From the NCBI RefSeq assembly GCF_036010505.1, contig NZ_CP108569.1:3235001-3299000 (forward strand): a stretch of 64,000 nucleotides of DNA. Reading direction: 5' to 3'. Source of the DNA: Streptomyces sp. NBC_01197 (GTDB taxonomy: Bacteria; Actinomycetota; Actinomycetes; Streptomycetales; Streptomycetaceae). Shown one piece after another: positions 25,594 through 35,402 of the stretch. The position numbers and the translations under genes are program-made. The notes below the pieces were generated by a model. It did not search any database. It was given only the letters and a program-made list of their open reading frames with translations, and had not been told where the DNA came from. The first letter of the stretch is position 1, and the number at the start of each line of letters is the position of its first letter.

Positions 25594-26193
25594 ATGGGCA
25601 GCAGAGGAAACACCCGCCAGCGGATCCAGGATGTCGCGCTGGAGCTCTTCGTCGAGCAGGGATACGAGAAGACCTCGCTCCGGGAGATCGCCGAGAAGCT
25701 CGATGTCACCAAGGCGGCGCTGTACTACCACTTCAAGACCAAGGAAGACATCCTCATCAGTCTCTTCCATGACCTCGCGACACCCATCGACGAGGTCATC
25801 GCGTGGGGCCAGAGCCAGCCCCGCAGCCTGGAGACGAAGAAGGAGGTCCTGCGCCGCTACAGCGAAGCGCTCAGTGGCGCGGCCCCGCTCTTCCGCTTCA
25901 TGCAGGAGAACCAGGGGACGGTACGGGAGCTGAGCGTCGGCGAGAACTTCAAGGACCGGATGCTGGTCCTGCTCGACCTGGTCAGAGCGCCCGACGCGTC
26001 ACTGACCGACCAGGTCCGCTGCTTCAGCGCGCTGTTCACCATGCACGCGGGGTCGTTCGCGCTGCGGGACGCCGAAGGCGACCCCGAGGAGAAGCGCAAG
26101 GCTGTCCTCGAAGTCGCCATCGAACTCATGACCCAGGCCCATCTGGATGCGGCCGTGGGGGGTCAGGCTCCGGCCGGGCAGGTCAGAACTTGA
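25594..26193 (+). CDS. TetR regulator of the MFS efflux gene
   Basis: A 199-residue TetR protein with the DNA-binding domain at residues 8-52 (RIQDVALELFVEQGYEKT, then SLREIAEKLDVTKAALYYHF, then KTKEDIL). The C-terminal domain has aromatic and Met residues typical of hydrophobic ligand pockets but no clear specificity. ATG 25594 follows GGGAGA by 5 bases. The split inverted repeat upstream suggests self-repression as well as control of the efflux gene. Its 3' end overlaps the M23 peptidase gene by 11 bases. Confidence 0.9.
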   Translation: MGSRGNTRQRIQDVALELFVEQGYEKTSLREIAEKLDVTKAALYYHFKTKEDILISLFHDLATPIDEVIAWGQSQPRSLETKKEVLRRYSEALSGAAPLFRFMQENQGTVRELSVGENFKDRMLVLLDLVRAPDASLTDQVRCFSALFTMHAGSFALRDAEGDPEEKRKAVLEVAIELMTQAHLDAAVGGQAPAGQVRT

Positions 26194-26875
26194 CGCCGTG
26201 GGCCTTCAGGAACGGCATCGGGTTGAAGCCCGAGCCGTAGTTCGGGCCCGTGCGGACCTCGAAGTGCAGGTGCGGGCCGGTCACGTTGCCGGTCGCACCG
26301 GACTTGGCGATGACCTCACCGGTCTTCACGGTCTGGCCTATGTGGACGTCGATCTCCGACAGGTGCGCGTACTGCGAGTACGTGTTGTCGCTGTGCTTGA
26401 TCTCGATCGCGTTGCCGTACGCCGGGCCGTCGCCGCCGCCGTTGGGGCCGGCCTTCACGACGGTGCCGCTGTGCGCGGCCATGACGGGCGTGCCGGTCGG
26501 GACGACGAAGTCCTGGCCCGAGTGCTTGTGGGACCACATGTGGCCGGCCTCGCCGAAGGGCTCACCGATCACGGGGTGCGCGACGGGCGAGATCCACGCG
26601 TTGGCGGCCTTCTTCGCCTGGGCGGCCTTCTCGGCCTTGGTGGCCTTCGCCGTCTTGGCGGTGTGCTCCGCGGCCTTCGCCTGGGCACTGGCCTGGTGGG
26701 CGAGGGCGGTCGCGACGTTCGGGGTGCCTGCGGCGGCGGTGGCCGGGTGTGCGTCGGCAGCGACCGCGACCCCGGCTCCCAGCGCGACCGACACTCCGAG
26801 CCCGGCGGCTACGACCGCAGCGCGGGTGCGAAGCGGGGACCGGCGGGACACGTGGGACGTGGTGTGCTTCTGCAT
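26183..26875 (-). CDS. Secreted M23 peptidoglycan endopeptidase
   Basis: The 230-residue protein has a basic n-region with twin Arg, a hydrophobic signal (about 20-40, AVAADAHPA), a Lys/Ala-rich helical linker (about 60-90) and an M23 LytM domain. Zinc ligands are visible in HKHSGQDF and GPHLHFEV, with the catalytic His in YAHLSEIDV. It cuts peptide cross-links of the cell wall. ATG 26875 follows GGAG by 8 bases. Such hydrolases are often tightly controlled; a long upstream region (506 bases) leaves room for this. Confidence 0.9.
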   Translation of the reverse strand: MQKHTTSHVSRRSPLRTRAAVVAAGLGVSVALGAGVAVAADAHPATAAAGTPNVATALAHQASAQAKAAEHTAKTAKATKAEKAAQAKKAANAWISPVAHPVIGEPFGEAGHMWSHKHSGQDFVVPTGTPVMAAHSGTVVKAGPNGGGDGPAYGNAIEIKHSDNTYSQYAHLSEIDVHIGQTVKTGEVIAKSGATGNVTGPHLHFEVRTGPNYGSGFNPMPFLKAHGVKF

Positions 26876-27381
26876 ACGTGGGACTCCGTACGTAAGTGGA
26901 CCCAACCAGGCAGGTCGGGCGGACCACTCATTGGTAACCCATTCCGCGTAGCACCCAAAACGCCCATCTACGACATTACGTCGTAGGGGAAGTGCGAGAG
27001 AAGTCCCTTCGGATCAAGCAGCCGGACACGCGCATGTCCACGGGTATCGATCCGTACGGAGATGTTTAGGCCCAGTTCACCCGGGCAGAGATCGGCCCCG
27101 CGCAGGCCGTACGCACCGAGGGCCGAAAGTCCCGGGCGGCCCGGTCCAAAAGGCCCGGCGGCCGTCGGCGCCGCATCCCCTATATCTGCTAGTAGGCCAG
27201 AACGCCCCTGTGGCCCATGTCACCGGCGAGGGACCGACGCCTGTCCGTTTCGGGACCTTCGGCGGCCGGTCCCGGCGCCATTACCTCCGGCGTAATCGAC
27301 CCGCGTCGGCGCCTCCGGCAGGCTCATGGCGCAAGCACCGCAGCCCGGACCGCCAGGCCGGACCGACAGGGGAGGCACCCG
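26876..27381. other. 506-base divergent intergenic region, M23/hydrolase
   Basis: No gene is seen. CTACGAC-N5-GTCGTAG (26968-26986) is a perfect 7-bp inverted repeat about 95 bases before the M23 start. GGGCCGAAAGTCCC (27120-27133) resembles a DevR/OsdR box. I looked for a c-di-AMP (ydaO) riboswitch ahead of the M23 gene and did not find its conserved blocks. Confidence 0.5.
27120..27133. promoter_or_regulatory. DevR/OsdR-like box
   Basis: GGGCCGAAAGTCCC matches the half-site logic of dormancy regulator boxes (GGGAC-N4-GTCCC) with one mismatch in the left half. It lies about 250 bases before the alpha/beta hydrolase gene and an equal distance from the M23 gene. The match is recalled by eye only. 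Confidence 0.35.
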
Positions 27382-28230
27382 ATGCCGTACTTCACCACCG
27401 CCACCGATGGCACCCGGCTCCACTACATCGACTACGGGGACCGTGCGACGGGCCGGACGGTCGTCTTCATCAACAGCGCGTACTTCGGTACGGAGATGTG
27501 GGAACGCCAGATGCTCCCGCTGGCCGCTGACGGCTACCGCTGCGTCGGTCTCGACCGGCGCGGACACGGCCGGTCCGACGACGTGTGGGGCGGGTTCGAT
27601 CTCGACACGCTCGCCGACGACGCCGGGTCGCTCCTGGACCATCTCGGTCTGACCGACGTCACTCTCGTCGGGCACTCGCTCGGCGCGGCCGAGGCCATCC
27701 GGTATCTGACCCGGCACGGCAGCGGGCGGGTGGCACGGCTGGCGCTGGTGGCGGGACTGGCGCCGGGGCTCGTGCGTACCGCGAACCATCCCGGCGGGCT
27801 GGACCCGGCAGCAGTGGAGAGAGGCAACGAGGCCATCCGCCGGGACCGCTACGCGTTCATCGCGGACGGGATGAACGCCTTCTTCGCTCTGCAGCTCGCC
27901 GAGAACCAGCGTCCGGAGAACCGGCTCTCCGACGCGTACATGAACCATCTGGCGGCCCGCTGCGCCGGAGCGACCCTGCGTGCCACGGCTGCGGTATGCG
28001 ACCTCGTCGTCACGCTGGACCTCGCCCCGGAGATGTCCGCGACCGACGTCCCGGCACTGGTGGTCCACGGAACGCACGACGCCTCGACGCCCATCGGCCT
28101 CACCGGGCGCCGCTCGGCGGCGCTGATCCCGGAGTGCGAGCTGCGGATGTACGAGAACGCCGGGCACGGCCTGTACGCCACTCACGCGGACCGGCTCACC
28201 GCGGATCTGCGGGAGTTCATGAAGGCGTGA
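27382..28230 (+). CDS. Alpha/beta hydrolase
   Basis: The 282-residue soluble hydrolase has a nucleophile elbow GHSLG (Ser in LVGHSLGAAEA), an acid in HGTHDAST and a His in ENAGHGLY. The start YFTTATDGTRLHYIDYGD and the GLDRRGHGRSD segment resemble non-haem peroxidase or haloperoxidase-like esterases. ATG 27382 follows GGAGG by 6 bases. Upstream in-frame codons have no support. The substrate is unknown. Confidence 0.85.
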   Translation: MPYFTTATDGTRLHYIDYGDRATGRTVVFINSAYFGTEMWERQMLPLAADGYRCVGLDRRGHGRSDDVWGGFDLDTLADDAGSLLDHLGLTDVTLVGHSLGAAEAIRYLTRHGSGRVARLALVAGLAPGLVRTANHPGGLDPAAVERGNEAIRRDRYAFIADGMNAFFALQLAENQRPENRLSDAYMNHLAARCAGATLRATAAVCDLVVTLDLAPEMSATDVPALVVHGTHDASTPIGLTGRRSAALIPECELRMYENAGHGLYATHADRLTADLREFMKA

Positions 28231-28279
28231 GCCGCGGACGGCGAGGGCTTGGACAAGGGCGGGGCCGCCGGTGACGCGG

Positions 28280-28324
28280 AAAGGGCGGTCCCGGAACCGA
28301 TGACCGGTTCCGGGGCCGCCCTTT
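28280..28324. terminator. Strong bidirectional terminator, hydrolase/clpC
   Basis: Arms 28280-28298 and 28306-28324 pair over 19 bp with one T-G wobble and a 7-base loop. The stem starts with AAA and ends with TTT, so both strands get short T runs. It separates the convergent hydrolase and clpC genes. Confidence 0.85.
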
Positions 28325-28353
28325 CACTGCTCGGGCCGCTCAACGCATCAGCG

Positions 28354-30879
<2,526 letters not shown>

Positions 30880-31308
30880 CGTTAATCGCTCCTCAGAGCG
30901 GTCGGGCAGCGAGGGGTCGGTCCCCTCCCAGTCCTTCCGCATGCTAGTCCCGCGGGGCGGGACAGCTCATTCCAACTGCCGACACCCGTCCATGGCCTCC
31001 GGCCCGAACAGCCGACAACTGCTCCAACCCGATGGTGCGAGACGATGTTCCCGCAGGCCAGGCAGATACCCCTGTCCCCAGTACGCCGATGGCGAACGTG
31101 AGACCGCCTGAACCGCGTGTCGCCCCTCCCCACTAGGTATGTCTTACCCGCAGACACTGACAGTCAATGCGGCGTGCGACGGTTCCCCTCAGCTACGGGC
31201 GAACATACGGGTGCCCATGAACCCGTCCGCACCCCTTTGGTTCATCAACGGAAAGCAATCAAACGGGGGCGCTCCGTAACTACGGCGCACCGCGGGAGTT
31301 GCTCAGTC
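30880..31308. other. 429-base divergent region, clpC/SCO3374-like
   Basis: No gene is seen. It holds the clpC upstream region with a ClgR-like box (31084-31097) and the upstream region of the plus-strand gene that starts at 31309. Promoter hexamers could not be fixed. Confidence 0.5.
31084..31097 (-). promoter_or_regulatory. ClgR-like operator upstream of clpC
   Basis: On the minus strand the sequence reads GTTCGC-CATCG-GCG, which fits the GTTCGC-N5-GCG consensus I recall for ClgR, the activator of clp genes in actinobacteria. It lies about 205 bases before the clpC start. Confidence 0.55.
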
Positions 31309-31977
31309 ATGGCCTGCACCGTTCCGTCCCCCCGCGAACCGGCCGACAGCACTCGCGCCGGCACCGGAAGCGCCACCAACGGAAGTACCGGCACCGACAG
31401 CATCCTGCGCTGGTACGAGTCCCGGCTCGGCTGGGCCACGCTGGCGGGGCCGCCGGTCCGGTTGCTGACCGGACTGCGTTTCGACGTACTCGACCTGCCG
31501 TCAGACGCCGGGTTCGCGCTGCTGCGCAGGACGCCCGTCACGGGACCGGTGGCACTGGACGGCTCCCGGGTGCGGCTGCTGGTGGCGGCGGGCAGCGCCG
31601 ACGAGCTGCCGGGGCTGCTCGACTGGCTGGAGTGGGGCGGGATCGCACTGGATCTGACCGCCGTCGGCGCGGGCGGGCTGATCGGGGCTCCCGTGCCGCC
31701 AGGACTGCGCGGCGCGCAGGGGGCCGCGCGCTGGTTGCGGCCCCCGGGGCCTGGGCGCGACATGGAGCCCGCTCTTCCCGTGTTCAGCCGGTTCGGGAAG
31801 CGTGGCGGCGGGCCCGACCTGGTTCGGCTCGTGGAGGCGGCGGCGACGGAATGCCACCGGGCCCGGATGGTGCGTATCGCTGCGGCTTTCCGGGGGGAGC
31901 CCCCCGGAGCCCGGACTGCGGTTGTCCGGGGTGCGAACCCCGGACCTCCCGGGAATCAGCCGTTGGCCTTCTCGTAG
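31309..31977 (+). CDS. SCO3374-like conserved actinobacterial protein
   Basis: A 222-residue soluble protein of unknown function, found between clpC and lsr2 in streptomycetes. The core (LRWYESRLGWATLAGPP, RFDVLDLPSDAGFALLRR, LDWLEWGGIALDLTAVG) resembles the N-terminal part of bifunctional primase/polymerase-like proteins. ATG 31309 has GGGAG 10 bases upstream. The last 30 or so residues are translated from two perfect GC hairpins and look like read-through of a terminator. It overlaps lsr2 tail to tail by 22 bases. Confidence 0.65.
   Translation: MACTVPSPREPADSTRAGTGSATNGSTGTDSILRWYESRLGWATLAGPPVRLLTGLRFDVLDLPSDAGFALLRRTPVTGPVALDGSRVRLLVAAGSADELPGLLDWLEWGGIALDLTAVGAGGLIGAPVPPGLRGAQGAARWLRPPGPGRDMEPALPVFSRFGKRGGGPDLVRLVEAAATECHRARMVRIAAAFRGEPPGARTAVVRGANPGPPGNQPLAFS
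31890..31945. terminator. Tandem GC hairpins inside the 3' end of the SCO3374-like gene
   Basis: CCGGGGGG and CCCCCCGG (31890-31907) and GTCCGGGGT-GCGA-ACCCCGGAC (31924-31945) are perfect stems of 8 and 9 bp. Together they look like a terminator array between convergent genes, except that one frame stays open through both. Confidence 0.6.
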
Positions 31978-32291
31978 GCCTCACGGATGTCCGCGGGCAC
32001 ACGGCCGCGGTCATTCACGTTGTAACCGTTCTCCTTGGCCCACTTACGGATCTCGGCGGTGTCCTTGTTGCCGCCGACGGCGATACGGGCCTTGCCACGG
32101 CCGGCCGCGCCACGGCCACCGGTACGCCGGCCGCCCTTGGCGTACGGCTCAAGCAGCGTGCGGAGCTTGTCCGCGTTCGCGGTGGTGAGGTCGATCTCGT
32201 AAGTCTTGCCATCCAGAGCGAACGTCACGGTCTCGTCCGCCTCGCCGCCGTCGAGGTCATCGACAAGAAGGACCTGAACCTTCTGTGCCAC
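31956..32291 (-). CDS. lsr2: Nucleoid protein Lsr2
   Basis: Lsr2 is the actinobacterial H-NS-like protein that binds AT-rich DNA and silences foreign genes. The 111-residue protein has the N-terminal dimerisation domain (VQVLLVDDLDGGEADETV), a Gly/Arg-rich linker (GGRRTGGRGAAGRGK) and the C-terminal DNA-binding domain with the RGR hook (NDRGRVPADI). GTG 32291 follows AGGA by 6 bases. The region in front is AT-rich for this genome, which could allow self-binding. Confidence 0.96.
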   Translation of the reverse strand: MAQKVQVLLVDDLDGGEADETVTFALDGKTYEIDLTTANADKLRTLLEPYAKGGRRTGGRGAAGRGKARIAVGGNKDTAEIRKWAKENGYNVNDRGRVPADIREAYEKANG

Positions 32292-32436
32292 TGGATTTCC
32301 TTTCATCGAAAAATTCAGTACGCGGAAAGGAAACCGCTTTTCCCTGGAAAACACAAACCCCCGGCAGAGGTTCAGGAGTGCAAGAACACGGGAAACATGC
32401 GCGATTCGGACATAGGGTTCCGATCAGAAGTGCCCC

Positions 32437-32958
32437 TCACAGGTGCAGAAGCATCCGGCTGTTGCCCAAGGTGTTCGGCTTCACCCGTTCGAGACCGAGG
32501 AACTCGGCTACTCCCTCGTCATAGGAACGCAGCAGCTCGCTGTAGACATCTCCGTCGACAGGAGTCTCACCGATCTCGGTGAAGCCGTGCTTCGCGAAGA
32601 AGTCGACTTCGAAGGTGAGGCAGAATACCCGGCGCACCCCGATCCACCGCGCCGTCTGCAACAGCTTGTCGAGGACCTGGTGGCCCACTCCGGCGCCCTT
32701 GAACTCGCGGTCCACTGCGAGAGTGCGTACTTCTGCGAGGTCTTCCCACATCACATGGAGCGCGCCGCAGCCGACAACCTTCGCGTCGTCGTCGCGTTCC
32801 GCGACCCAGAACTCCTGGATGGACTCGTAAAGCGTCACCGTCGCTTTGTCGAGCAGGATCCGCTCGCGCACGTACGCATCCAGGAGTCCGCGCACCGCCG
32901 GCACATCGCTGGTCCTGGCTCTGCGGACGGTGAGGGCTTTTGCTCGCGTACCTGGCAT
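32437..32958 (-). CDS. argA: GNAT acetyltransferase, N-acetylglutamate synthase type
   Basis: The 173-residue single GNAT domain (VRRARTSDVPAVRGLLD start, VRTLAVDREFKGAGVGHQVL acetyl-CoA loop, FFAKHGFTEIG end) resembles the short stand-alone N-acetylglutamate synthase of mycobacteria, which starts arginine synthesis. ATG 32958 has no Shine-Dalgarno sequence; TAACGT 7 bases upstream suggests a leaderless mRNA. The enzyme name is by similarity of length and motifs and is less sure than the fold. Confidence 0.75.
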   Translation of the reverse strand: MPGTRAKALTVRRARTSDVPAVRGLLDAYVRERILLDKATVTLYESIQEFWVAERDDDAKVVGCGALHVMWEDLAEVRTLAVDREFKGAGVGHQVLDKLLQTARWIGVRRVFCLTFEVDFFAKHGFTEIGETPVDGDVYSELLRSYDEGVAEFLGLERVKPNTLGNSRMLLHL

Positions 32959-32968
32959 GCGCAAGACG

Positions 32969-33367
32969 TTATCGCCCTGCGTCTCCCTCACGGTCATCGC
33001 GGTCCGCATCCCCCTGAACGATGCGCAAAGCATCACGGAGTGCATCGCGCTGCTCGGAGGACATCATGCCGAAGAAGGCGACAAGCGCGGCCGCGGAGTT
33101 GTCACTCGTGGACCAGGCTTCGTTCATCAGTGCGGCCGAGTAGGCGGCGCGGGTGGAGACCGCCGTATATCTATAGGCGCGGCCGTCCACTTCCCGGCGC
33201 ACCCAGCCCTTCTGATGGAGATTGTCCAATACGGTCATCACGGTGGTGTAGGCGATGGTCCGGTCGCGTTCGAGGTCTTCCAGGACTTCCCTGACAGTGA
33301 CCGGACGGTTCCACTCCCAGACCCGTGACATCACGGCGTCTTCCAGCTCTCCCAATTGACGGGGCAC
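32969..33367 (-). CDS. BlaI/MecI family repressor
   Basis: The 132-residue protein opens with LGELEDAVMSRVWEW and the BlaI winged helix (VTVREVLEDLERDRTIAYTT, then VMTVLDNLHQKGWVRRE), followed by a dimerisation tail. GTG 33367 lies 6 bases after TATGGT, so the message is probably leaderless. Relatives repress beta-lactamase or stress genes and are usually cut by a membrane M56 protease; no such gene is nearby. It stops 10 bases before the GNAT start on the same strand. Confidence 0.88.
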   Translation of the reverse strand: MPRQLGELEDAVMSRVWEWNRPVTVREVLEDLERDRTIAYTTVMTVLDNLHQKGWVRREVDGRAYRYTAVSTRAAYSAALMNEAWSTSDNSAAALVAFFGMMSSEQRDALRDALRIVQGDADRDDREGDAGR

Positions 33368-33437
33368 ATCTGCACCATAGTGCGAGATGTCACGAATAGC
33401 TGGTTATTTGCGCAGAAACCTCAGAAAACACAGAAAA

Positions 33438-33466
33438 GGGTGTACGGCATGAAATGCCGTACACCC
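33438..33466 (-). terminator. Intrinsic terminator after small membrane protein
   Basis: GGGTGTACGGCAT (33438-33450) pairs perfectly with ATGCCGTACACCC (33454-33466) around a 3-base loop. On the minus strand it is followed by CTTTTCTGTGTTTTC, so it is a classical terminator for the gene at 33493-33672. Confidence 0.9.
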
Positions 33467-33492
33467 TCCGAGCGCGGACGAGCACAGAACGG

Positions 33493-33672
33493 TCAGGCCG
33501 TGCTGCCACCCGTCGGCTGGACTGCGGCCTCGGCGCGGGCCACCGCCGCGTCCACGGCCGCGTCTTCCTTGGTCTTGTTCGGGCCGCCCTGGCTCTTCAC
33601 GATCGTTCTCACGAGGATGGTGAAGAACACGGCCATCACCACGGGGGGCACAAGCGCGGAAACGTAGTCCAT
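33493..33672 (-). CDS. Small single-pass membrane protein
   Basis: A 59-residue protein: a hydrophobic helix (MDYVSALVPPVVMAVFFTIL, residues 1-20), then a charged helix with KTKEDAAVDAAVARAEAAV. Similar short proteins are common in this Streptomyces neighbourhood; the function is unknown. ATG 33672 has no ribosome-binding site; TACTCT lies 6 bases upstream (33679-33684), only 3 bases from the end of a MITE. A strong terminator follows. Confidence 0.75.
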   Translation of the reverse strand: MDYVSALVPPVVMAVFFTILVRTIVKSQGGPNKTKEDAAVDAAVARAEAAVQPTGGSTA

Positions 33673-33686
33673 ACGGACAGAGTAGC

Positions 33687-33852
33687 TAAGGGCTGTCCCG
33701 CAATTCCCGGCGGGCGCGCGACGACAGCTACGGCACCTCGCCGCGTTGTCGGAACGTCCACATACATCCAGTATGCGGACGTTTCTCCGCCTTGCGGTGC
33801 ACCGCATCTGACGCCGCGCGCTGATCCACCAGGAATTGCGGGACAGCCCTTA
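33687..33852. mobile_element. MITE with 19-bp perfect terminal inverted repeats, TA target duplication
   Basis: AGGGCTGTCCCGCAATTCC (33689-33707) is repeated in inverse at 33832-33850, and TA flanks both ends (33687-33688, 33851-33852). The 162-bp interior is itself an imperfect palindrome centred at 33770, with AACGTCCACATAC facing GTATGCGGACGTT. It codes no protein. Terminal GGGCTGTCCCGC repeats are familiar from Streptomyces insertion sequences, so it is probably a non-autonomous derivative. Confidence 0.88.
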
Positions 33853-34452
33853 GCCGGTCAGCGAGTGCTGAGACGGGGGCGCCGCGGGCTTGCGGCGTGG
33901 CGGGAAGACCTCGGACGGCTTGGGGGCCGGGCGGGGCCTGACCGGGGCCGGGGCCTTGTCCGGGGCCGGGCGCTTCGGCTCGTCCGGGTCCTTCGACATA
34001 CGGCCGCCGGGCAGCGCGAGCAGCCGGGTGCGCGGGCCGGGGGTCACGGCGCGGCCCGCGAGCCGGGTGCGTACCGACTGCTCGGCCAGTGCCCGGCAGC
34101 GTCTCAGCAGGGCGTCGCCGGACGGTGCGCCGCGCAGGGTGCGCAGGGCGGCGAGGTCCTCGGGACGGGGGTCGTAGCCGGCCGCCAGGGCGTCCTGGAG
34201 CAGTTCCGTGTAGCTGCCGGCCGTGCCGGGGAGGGCGTCGCGGTAGCGGGCGAGGTCGGCGAGGAGGAAGGCGCGCAGTCTGCCCGCCTCGGCGATGGCC
34301 TCGTCCACGGACTCGGCGAGACGCAGACAGTCCTGGACGTCCTCTTCTGCGACGGGGGTCGGGTTGAGGGCGATGGCAAGGGCGCGTCGGAGCACACGCA
34401 GCTCATCCGCGCTGAAGGCCATGCCGCCTCGGGATCCGTAGGGCGTGGGCAT
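33850..34452 (-). CDS. Conserved hypothetical protein, helical with Pro-rich tail
   Basis: A 200-residue soluble protein. Residues 1-130 are alpha-helical (SADELRVLRRALAIALNP, VQDCLRLAESVDEAIAEAG, YTELLQDALAAGYDP), and the rest is Pro/Arg/Lys-rich. No family name was recognised. ATG 34452 follows TATCGT by 6 bases, a leaderless layout. Its TAA stop is made by the end of the MITE plus its TA duplication; before insertion the same position would have read TAG. Confidence 0.7.
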   Translation of the reverse strand: MPTPYGSRGGMAFSADELRVLRRALAIALNPTPVAEEDVQDCLRLAESVDEAIAEAGRLRAFLLADLARYRDALPGTAGSYTELLQDALAAGYDPRPEDLAALRTLRGAPSGDALLRRCRALAEQSVRTRLAGRAVTPGPRTRLLALPGGRMSKDPDEPKRPAPDKAPAPVRPRPAPKPSEVFPPRRKPAAPPSQHSLTG

Positions 34453-34497
34453 GGAATGACGATACGTACTAAAGGGACAATATCCGCTTAATGGACT

Positions 34498-34565
34498 GGT
34501 GGCGGCGCGGCGGGGCGCGGTCGCCCGGCCCTGGCCGTACTGCCGTACCCCGCCGCGCCGCCACC
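34498..34565 (-). terminator. Long stem-loop after coaX
   Basis: Arms 34498-34515 and 34548-34565 are perfectly complementary over 18 bp with a 32-base GC-rich loop. It lies 36 bases after the coaX stop and probably terminates the nad/coaX operon. Confidence 0.7.
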
Positions 34566-34601
34566 CGCGTCATGGAACCGGGGCGGCTCCGTCCTGCCCG
34601 G

Positions 34602-35399
34602 TCAGAGCCGGGCGACGTTCCGCTCGTAGACCAGGCGCAGCCCGATCAGCGTCAGCCACGGCTCGTGCTCGTCGATGACCGTGGCCTCGCTGAGCACCAT
34701 CGGGGCGAGGCCGCCGGTGGCGATGACCGTGACGTCCGCCGGGTCGTCGGCGAGTTCGCGGGCCATCCGGTTCACCACCCCGTCGACCTGCCCGGCGAAG
34801 CCGTAGATGATGCCGGACTGCATCGCCTCCACGGTGTTCTTGCCGATCACGCTGCGCGGGCGGGCCAGCTCGATCTTGCGGAGCTGGGCGCCCTTCACAC
34901 CGAGCGCCTCGACCGAGATCTCGATGCCGGGGGCGATGACACCACCGGTGTACTCGCCGCGCGCCGACACCGCGTCGAAGGTCGTCGCCGTACCGAAGTC
35001 GACGACGACGGCGGGGCCGCCGTAGAGCTCGACTGCGGCGACCGCGTTGATGATGCGGTCCGCGCCGACCTCCTTCGGGTTGTCCACCAGGATCGGGACG
35101 CCCGTCCTGATGCCGGGCTCGACCAGGACGGCCGGGACGTCGCCGTAGTAGCGGCGGGTCACCTCGCGCAGTTCGTGCAGGACGGAGGGGACGGTCGAGC
35201 AGACCGCGATCCCCTCGATGCCGTCGCCGAGTCCGCGGCCCAGCAGCGGGTGCATTCCCATCAGGCCCTGGAGGAGTACGGCGAGTTCGTCGGCGGTGCG
35301 GCGGGCGTCGGTGGAGATGCGCCAGTGCTCCACGATCTCGTCGCCGTCGAACAGGCCGAGCACGGTGTGGGTGTTGCCGACGTCGATGGTGAGCAGCAT
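34602..35399 (-). CDS. coaX: Type III pantothenate kinase
   Basis: The enzyme phosphorylates pantothenate, the first step of CoA synthesis. The 265-residue ASKHA-fold protein has LLTIDVGNTHTVLGLFDG (2-19), the GADR motif (in VGADRIINAVAA) and VVDFGTATTFDAV. ATG 35399 starts 3 bases after the nadC stop, so it is coupled to nadC. It is the last gene of the panC-nadB-nadC-coaX chain. Confidence 0.95.
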   Translation of the reverse strand: MLLTIDVGNTHTVLGLFDGDEIVEHWRISTDARRTADELAVLLQGLMGMHPLLGRGLGDGIEGIAVCSTVPSVLHELREVTRRYYGDVPAVLVEPGIRTGVPILVDNPKEVGADRIINAVAAVELYGGPAVVVDFGTATTFDAVSARGEYTGGVIAPGIEISVEALGVKGAQLRKIELARPRSVIGKNTVEAMQSGIIYGFAGQVDGVVNRMARELADDPADVTVIATGGLAPMVLSEATVIDEHEPWLTLIGLRLVYERNVARL

Positions 35400-35402
35400 G
35401 GA

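Noticed and set aside
26876..27381. c-di-AMP (ydaO) riboswitch ahead of the M23 peptidase
   Set aside because: Expected because disA is nearby and wall hydrolases are known ydaO targets, but the conserved blocks I know were not found; only a distant GGGTGAA-like match is present.
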